A DNA stretch of 11,044 nt from Clostridia bacterium (GTDB taxonomy: Bacteria; Bacillota; Clostridia; Oscillospirales; Acutalibacteraceae), in assembly GCA_900771185.1 (NCBI GenBank), contig CAAGND010000010.1, positions 1-11,044 of the forward strand, written 5' to 3'. The notes beneath the pieces are model-generated. The model was not told the DNA's origin and did no database searches. It saw only the letters and a list, made by a program, of their open reading frames with translations. Made by a program: the position numbers and the translations under genes. Shown in pieces: positions 6,769-11,044 of the stretch. Within the stretch, counting starts at the first letter, position 1, and each line of letters begins with the position of its first letter.

Positions 6769-7445
6769 GCCTTTTCTCCGAACGCTTTCATAAAGTGCTT
6801 TGTGATATCCATCGGGCGGGTGACTGCGCTGCCGATGACGACGGTGTATACACCGGTTCTTAGCACCCTCTCAAGCTGACCGACCTCCCATATGCCGCCC
6901 TCAGCAACGATCTTGGCGCTCAGTGTCTGAACCATCTTCTCCAAAAGCTCATAGTCGGGGATTTGTATACCTTTTGTGTATTCCGTGTATCCCCTCATCG
7001 TGGAGCCTATATAGTCAAAACCCAGCTCATCGGCACGCTTGGCCTCCTCATAGGTTGAGCAGTCCGCCATTATCTCAACGTGCGGCGCGTTTTCCCGGAT
7101 ATATCCTATGAGGTCCTCGAGTTTTTCACCGTTCGGGCGTGCCCTGTCCGTGGCGTCAAGAGCTATGACGCTGCACTTCGTTGTGAGCAGTGCTTTAACC
7201 TCCTTGAGAGTCGGGGTTATGTAGACATCCGATCCATCATATATTTCCTTTATAATCCCGATAACAGGCACGTCCACCTGTTCGGTTATTTCATTTATGT
7301 CCTCAACATAGTTTGCACGGATACCGCTGGCTCCTCCGAGCACTGCAGCCCGTGCGAAATGCCCCATCATGTGCAGCCCGTAGAGCGGTTCTCCTTTGAC
7401 AGCTTGGCAAGAGACAATCAGTCCGTGTTCTTTAAGATTGGCCAT
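6765..7445 (-). CDS. nanE: N-acetylmannosamine-6-phosphate 2-epimerase
   Basis: Converts ManNAc-6-P to GlcNAc-6-P, which then enters amino-sugar catabolism through NagA and NagB. It is a TIM barrel of 226 residues, the normal family length. Conserved stretches are GLIVSCQAVKGEPL (8-21), GIRAN (41-45), PVIGIIKEIY (60-69) with the catalytic Lys66, YITPT (75-79), IALDATDRARP (94-104), MADCST (126-131) and AEGGI (181-185) with the acid Glu182. ATG is preceded by AAAGGGGTGA. It is the first gene of the leftward nanEK operon and diverges from the propeller-protein operon across 181 bases. Confidence 0.94.
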   Translation of the reverse strand: MANLKEHGLIVSCQAVKGEPLYGLHMMGHFARAAVLGGASGIRANYVEDINEITEQVDVPVIGIIKEIYDGSDVYITPTLKEVKALLTTKCSVIALDATDRARPNGEKLEDLIGYIRENAPHVEIMADCSTYEEAKRADELGFDYIGSTMRGYTEYTKGIQIPDYELLEKMVQTLSAKIVAEGGIWEVGQLERVLRTGVYTVVIGSAVTRPMDITKHFMKAFGEKA

Positions 7446-7477
7446 AAAATCACCCCTTTGAAAAATGCGTTATTTTA

Positions 7478-7505
7478 ATGGTAGCGGTTTTGCGGAAAAA
7501 GTCAA
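7478..7505 (-). promoter_or_regulatory. Probable nanEK promoter
   Basis: On the - strand TTGACT (7505-7500), a 16-base spacer, then TACCAT (7483-7478). Transcription would start about 26 bases before the nanE ATG. The -35 is good; the -10 is modest, as expected for a regulated promoter. Confidence 0.55.
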
Positions 7506-7542
7506 GCGCAAGCGTCGTTATTGCTCAAAAAAATACAGTTTA

Positions 7543-7558
7543 GCCGCCTCCCCGCGGC
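7543..7558. other. Small GC-rich inverted repeat between divergent promoters
   Basis: GCCGC (7543-7547) and GCGGC (7554-7558) flank CTCCCC. It sits midway between the two divergent promoters and contrasts with the AT-rich surroundings. It could be a regulator site; it is short, so chance is possible. Confidence 0.25.
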
Positions 7559-7566
7559 AAAAACTA

Positions 7567-7595
7567 TTGCAATTTACCATAAATTAACTTATACT
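7567..7595 (+). promoter_or_regulatory. Probable promoter of the propeller-protein operon
   Basis: TTGCAA (7567-7572), a 17-base spacer and TATACT (7590-7595). Transcription would start near 7602, about 25 bases before the ATG at 7627. A ribosome binding site CGGAGGG (7613-7619) follows. Confidence 0.65.
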
Positions 7596-7600
7596 TAATT
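7582..7600. promoter_or_regulatory. AT-rich palindrome over the -10 box, possible operator
   Basis: AATTAA (7582-7587) and TTAATT (7595-7600) form an inverted repeat with a 7-base centre that contains the -10 of the rightward promoter. A repressor bound here would block that promoter. No second copy was found near nanE. AT-rich composition makes a chance match fairly likely. Confidence 0.3.
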
Positions 7601-7626
7601 GACAAAAATAATCGGAGGGTATTTAT

Positions 7627-9747
7627 ATGAGAATAACCGATAGCTGTTACAGCTCGGGCAAATTTACACAGCGAACAAAAACCTTATTCGGAGCCGAGCA
7701 GGGCTTGCCCTGTGACGATGTTTTGTGCGTTGAGTATGACGGTGAGGGAACTCTCTGGGCGGGCACCTCAAAGGGACTCGCATTTTTCAACGGGGAAAAA
7801 TTTGTCCCCGTGGCACTTGACAGACAACATAAGGACAGCGCCGTAAAGTTTCTTTGCTCAGACAGAGCCGGAACCGTCTGGACTGCTTGCGGGAACACGG
7901 TTTATGCCTGCAAAAACAACAAGGTCAAAAAGATTCAAGAGCTTGACGGCGAGGCTGTGGATGTTGCCTCCTGCACAGACAGGACTTACCTTATAACCGA
8001 AACGAGCCTATACAAGCTTTCAAACGGTGAATGGGTGTTCGATATGGAACTTGACGGGGCAGGCAAAAAGGTTGCAGCCTTCGGGGATTCCGTCTATGTG
8101 CTCACAGAGGATTCGCTGCTTGCAATGGCAGGCAAGCGCCGCCATTGGAAGGGCATACTTCCCATGTTCAGCGATATGCCTGAGTGCAGCATAAACGATA
8201 TTGTGTTTGATGAGCTGGGCTATCTTTGGCTTGCAACCGACGAGGGGCTGTGTCTTTATGATGAAAACAGCTATTGGGTTGACAGCTCCGTTATCGGAAT
8301 GCTCCCCAAGGAGAAGATATATACAATAAAAACCGATAATACGGGCTGCCGCTATATGGCGAGCGACTGCGGAGTGATATATCAGCAGGATGGACTGATA
8401 AAATATTTCGGCGCTTACCGCTGGGTGCCGGACACGTTGGTGCGCGATGTTGCGGTCTCCGCTTTTGGCGATACTTTTTGGGCGGCCACATCAAAGGGCC
8501 TGAGCAGAATAACCTCCCGCATGATGACACTTCGGGAAAAGGCGGATTATTATCAGGAGACGGTTGAAAAATATCATGTGCGTGACGGCTATGTGACGGT
8601 TGTCGAGAATGTCAAAGATGATGACATGTCCGCTTCAAATGTGGAAATATCCGATAACGACGGACTGTGGACCGCAAATTATCTTGCGGCGCAGACTTAC
8701 CGTTATGCCGTGACAGGAGATAGGGAAGCTCTCGAGCTTGCGAAGCGCTCAATGCGTGCGCTTATATATCTTATGGATATAACGGGTATTCCGGGATTTA
8801 CAGCCCGTGCGATAAGGAGAGAGGGTGAAAAGGGCTACGGAAACGGAAATCCCGAATGGCATCTTTCACAGGACGGTTCCTGCGAGTGGAAAGGCGAGAC
8901 ATCGTCCGATGAGATGACGGGTCACTTCTTTGCGCTTTCGCTCTTTTACGATATGTGCGCCGATGAGGAGGAGAAGGCTGAAATACGCCGCAGGCTCTGC
9001 GGAATTGTTGATCACATTCTCGCTAACGATTTCAGACTCTGCGACTGCGACGGCGAGCCGACCACATGGGCAAACTGGAATCCGCTCGATCTCAACCACA
9101 GTGACAAGTGGGTTTGGGAAAAGGGCGTGAACTCGCTTGAGATTCTGGCATTCCTGAAAGTGGCTTATCATATCTCGGGCAGCGATGAATATGACGCTGT
9201 TTACAAAGAGCTTATCACAAAGCACCACTATGCGATAAATATCGCGCAGCACAAGGTTCCCGACGGTCATGTCACACATATCGATGACAACTTGGGCTTC
9301 CTCGCTTCGAGCACTCTTCTGAGGCTTGAAAAAAATGAGGGCGTCCGCCGGCTTTTGCTCATGGGCATGACCCACCATTGGAACTATGAGAAAATTGAGC
9401 GCACCCCGCTTTGGAACTTTATGTACGGCGCTTACACAGGCCTTTATTGCGACCTCGAGGCGGCGGTTCAGAGCATGAGGGAGATGCCTCTCTCTCTCAT
9501 CCGTTATAAGACCGTCAACAGCAACCGAAAGGGGCTGGTTCTCGACACCGAACAGGAGCAGTGGGGGGAGCCGCCGCAGCTTAAAGAGCCGCTGCCTTAT
9601 GATGAGCGTCCGCTTTGCAAATATGATGCCAATCCGTTCCGCATTGACGGTGGAGATTCCGCCAGCGCGGAGGACGGAACCATGTATCTTCTGCCCTATT
9701 GGTTCGCGCGCTATCACAAGCTTATAAAGGAAACCGAGGAAAATTAA
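7627..9747 (+). CDS. Cytoplasmic beta-propeller plus helical toroid-like protein, putative carbohydrate-active enzyme
   Basis: No precise function recognised. Residues about 25-300 hold repeats of the two-component-regulator propeller type: D-[GE]-x-G-T-L-W-A-G-T-S-K-G-L at 38-51, then copies near 78-92, 195-208 (GYLWLATDEGL) and 278-291 (DTFWAATSKGL), with a degenerate one near 229-251. Residues about 340-700 look mostly helical with aromatic-rich loops such as NDGLWTANYLAAQTYRYA (344-361), SSDEMTGHFFA (426-436) and THIDDNLGF (550-558), a layout reminiscent of (alpha/alpha)6 barrel glycosidases or lyases; acidic pairs Asp428/Glu429 and Asp553/Asp554 are possible catalytic residues. There is no signal peptide, membrane helix, kinase, receiver or DNA-binding domain, so it is not a hybrid sensor. 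It is first in an operon with an aldolase-family enzyme and a GH38 mannosidase, which supports action on an imported glycan. The domain split is visible; enzyme activity is inferred. Confidence 0.8.
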   Translation: MRITDSCYSSGKFTQRTKTLFGAEQGLPCDDVLCVEYDGEGTLWAGTSKGLAFFNGEKFVPVALDRQHKDSAVKFLCSDRAGTVWTACGNTVYACKNNKVKKIQELDGEAVDVASCTDRTYLITETSLYKLSNGEWVFDMELDGAGKKVAAFGDSVYVLTEDSLLAMAGKRRHWKGILPMFSDMPECSINDIVFDELGYLWLATDEGLCLYDENSYWVDSSVIGMLPKEKIYTIKTDNTGCRYMASDCGVIYQQDGLIKYFGAYRWVPDTLVRDVAVSAFGDTFWAATSKGLSRITSRMMTLREKADYYQETVEKYHVRDGYVTVVENVKDDDMSASNVEISDNDGLWTANYLAAQTYRYAVTGDREALELAKRSMRALIYLMDITGIPGFTARAIRREGEKGYGNGNPEWHLSQDGSCEWKGETSSDEMTGHFFALSLFYDMCADEEEKAEIRRRLCGIVDHILANDFRLCDCDGEPTTWANWNPLDLNHSDKWVWEKGVNSLEILAFLKVAYHISGSDEYDAVYKELITKHHYAINIAQHKVPDGHVTHIDDNLGFLASSTLLRLEKNEGVRRLLLMGMTHHWNYEKIERTPLWNFMYGAYTGLYCDLEAAVQSMREMPLSLIRYKTVNSNRKGLVLDTEQEQWGEPPQLKEPLPYDERPLCKYDANPFRIDGGDSASAEDGTMYLLPYWFARYHKLIKETEEN

Positions 9748-9770
9748 AGCTTTGAAAGGAGCTTGTTAAT

Positions 9771-10661
9771 ATGCAGTCTTATAATGAATTCGCAGGTGTG
9801 TATTCTCTGCTGCTCACCCCGTTTAACGAGGACAGAAGCATTGATTACAAAGCGTATGAAAACTATGTCGAGTGGCAGGCGTCTTTTGCTCCTCAGCATC
9901 TGTTCGCAGTGTGCGGCTCTTCCGAGATGAGAGAGCTTAAAGCCGATGAAAGGCTGAAACTGGCCTCTCTCGCGGTGAAGAGGGCGGGCGGAATTCCCGT
10001 CTTTGCAACGGCCAATCTTGAACCGTCCTGGTATGCCCAGATAGATGAGGTCAAGGCTATGGAGGATACCGGAGTCAGAGGACTCGTCTTTGTCACCAAG
10101 GGCTACGGTGATGACCCCGAAAGACTTTATACATACCTTATGGAGCTTGCCTCCCACACTGAGCTGCCGGTTCTTCTCTATGAGTTTCCCGGTCTCCAGC
10201 CGCACCTCATGCCGGCAGAGGTCTATGGAAAGCTTGCACAGTCCGGAAAGTTTGTCGGTATTAAGGACACAACCTGCCGCATGCCTATGATTAAGGAAAA
10301 AATAGCAGTTCAGGGTGACTCCAACGTGCTTCAGGCGAATATCCCGTATCTCTATGAGGCATACGAAGCGGGCGCAAGGGGAGTTGTCGCAACTCCGACA
10401 ACCTGCGGCACACCGCTTTTCGTCAAGATGTGGAAAGAGTTTACCGAGGGCGATATGGAGGCGGCAAAGCGTACCCATGAGCATATCTGTCTGCTTGACA
10501 ACGCTATCGGAGAAGGCTTCTGCGCATCCGCAAAATATCTCGCAAGCCTGTTGGGCGCGCCGATGAACTGGTATACCAGAGGCAGCCATAACCTCAACGC
10601 ACAGCGTCTCAAGGCCATTGAGGTTTTCTGCGAATGGGCTAAGTATAATGGAATCCTGTAA
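9771..10661 (+). CDS. Dihydrodipicolinate synthase / N-acetylneuraminate lyase family protein
   Basis: Class I aldolase-type TIM barrel, 296 residues, the normal length. The Schiff-base lysine is Lys165 in VGIKDTT and the partner tyrosine is probably Tyr137 in LLYEFPG. The nanEK neighbours make N-acetylneuraminate lyase (sialic acid to ManNAc plus pyruvate) an attractive guess. However, the substrate carboxylate loop reads CGSSEMREL (48-56) in place of GSTGE or GTTGE, and YEFP replaces the usual YN-x-P. Without gaps the loop resembles the GTGEFFSL type of 5-dehydro-4-deoxyglucarate dehydratases. A different 2-keto acid substrate is therefore possible. ATG is preceded by GAAAGGAG (9754-9761) and lies 23 bases after the propeller gene, so both share a transcript. 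Not likely to be the housekeeping DapA. Confidence 0.85.
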   Translation: MQSYNEFAGVYSLLLTPFNEDRSIDYKAYENYVEWQASFAPQHLFAVCGSSEMRELKADERLKLASLAVKRAGGIPVFATANLEPSWYAQIDEVKAMEDTGVRGLVFVTKGYGDDPERLYTYLMELASHTELPVLLYEFPGLQPHLMPAEVYGKLAQSGKFVGIKDTTCRMPMIKEKIAVQGDSNVLQANIPYLYEAYEAGARGVVATPTTCGTPLFVKMWKEFTEGDMEAAKRTHEHICLLDNAIGEGFCASAKYLASLLGAPMNWYTRGSHNLNAQRLKAIEVFCEWAKYNGIL

Positions 10662-10689
10662 TCTGATTTTCTATAAAAGCTTTAGCTTT

Positions 10690-10703
10690 GAGGTGATGAT
10701 TTG
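10690..10703 (+). promoter_or_regulatory. Ribosome binding site and TTG start of the mannosidase gene
   Basis: GAGGTGA (10690-10696) precedes a TTG at 10701. An in-frame TGA at 10689-10691 rules out any earlier start, and the nearby ATG at 10696 is in another frame. Starting at TTG places the conserved N-terminal K-I-F-L-I-G-N-A-H-L-D strand as in GH38 enzymes, so TTG is almost surely the start. Confidence 0.75.
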
Positions 10704-11044
10704 GATAAAAAAATATTCTTGATAGGCAACGCGCACCTTGACCCCGTGTGGCTCTGGCGCAGAACCGAGGGCTATGCCGAGATAAAATCCACTTACCTTT
10801 CGGCGCTTGAACGCATGAAGGAATATCCCGACTATGTTTTCACATCCGCGGCAATCAGCTATTATAAGTGGATAGCCCGGAATGAGCCGGAGATGTTCGA
10901 GGAGATAAAGCAGAAAATCAAGGACGGAAAATGGGATATAGCGGGCGGAATGTGGGTTCAGCCCGACTGCAATATGCCATCGGGAGAGGCGTTTGCAAGA
11001 CATATGCTCTATTCCCAGCGCTTTTTGCTTGAGACCACGGGCAA
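10701..11044 (+). CDS. GH38 alpha-mannosidase, N-terminal part
   Basis: Only the first 114 residues are in the window; the frame is open at the right edge. The N-terminus KIFLIGNAHLDPVWLWRR carries His12 and Asp14, the zinc ligands of the GH38 H-x-D motif. GGMWVQPDCNMPSGE (89-103) is another family signature (commonly GGMWVEPDCN). No signal peptide is present, so the enzyme should act in the cytoplasm on imported oligosaccharides, releasing alpha-linked mannose. It follows the aldolase-family gene by 39 bases with no terminator between, so it belongs to the same operon. Confidence 0.93.
   Translation, partial: MDKKIFLIGNAHLDPVWLWRRTEGYAEIKSTYLSALERMKEYPDYVFTSAAISYYKWIARNEPEMFEEIKQKIKDGKWDIAGGMWVQPDCNMPSGEAFARHMLYSQRFLLETTG

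Noticed and set aside
7599..7604. Perfect TTGACA close to the propeller gene start
   Set aside because: A matching -10 would fall on the ribosome binding site to ATG region, leaving no leader; TTGCAA-17-TATACT just upstream fits better.
8866..9717. 283-codon open frame on the - strand within the propeller-toroid gene
   Set aside because: It runs antisense to a well-supported gene with promoter and ribosome binding site and shows no family motif.
9744..10589. 281-codon open frame on the - strand opposite the aldolase-family gene
   Set aside because: Antisense shadow; the + strand protein is full length with its catalytic lysine and a good ribosome binding site.

Overview
The window looks like chromosome from a Gram-positive anaerobe of the Clostridia, possibly a gut Oscillospiraceae/Ruminococcaceae-type organism. 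The basis is near-consensus sigma-A promoters, strong AGGAGG-type ribosome binding sites, a TTG start, a two-subunit aconitase X, a Gly-Arg-His-Gln tRNA cluster with encoded CCA ends, and amino-sugar catabolic genes. GC content is moderate by eye. The assignment is an inference from style; no marker gene here fixes the species.

Left part, + strand (1-3390). The 3' two thirds of a copper-exporting P1B ATPase (copA) ends in a fused C-terminal heavy-metal (CopZ-like) domain. That domain is preceded by a hairpin, a perfect internal Shine-Dalgarno sequence and an in-frame ATG, so it might also be made as a free 71-residue copper chaperone. A clear terminator follows, then a consensus promoter and a complete ftsH. 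A bidirectional terminator separates ftsH from the convergent tRNA operon.

Middle, - strand (3390-7445). Read leftwards from about 7470, nanE and nanK overlap by 4 bases and encode ManNAc-6-P epimerase and a ROK-family sugar kinase. Next come the large and small subunits of aconitase X, with 1 base between them and their own likely promoter and terminator. Then comes the tRNA operon Gly(TCC)-Arg(TCT)-His(GTG)-Gln(TTG) behind a TTGACA-17-TAAAAT promoter. The longer tRNA spacers hold hairpins that pair best as RNA of the transcribed strand.

Right part, + strand (7567-11044). This operon diverges from nanEK. It begins with a 706-residue protein without a signal peptide, made of a two-component-regulator-type beta-propeller followed by a helical, toroid-like domain that resembles a carbohydrate-active enzyme. 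It continues with an atypical dihydrodipicolinate synthase/N-acetylneuraminate lyase family enzyme and the start of a GH38 alpha-mannosidase. Together with nanEK this suggests intracellular breakdown of mannose- and amino-sugar-containing glycans, perhaps host N-glycan fragments.

The most promising candidate for something undescribed is the propeller-toroid protein together with its unusual aldolase-family partner and the GH38 enzyme. The internal-start copper chaperone inside copA is the second.
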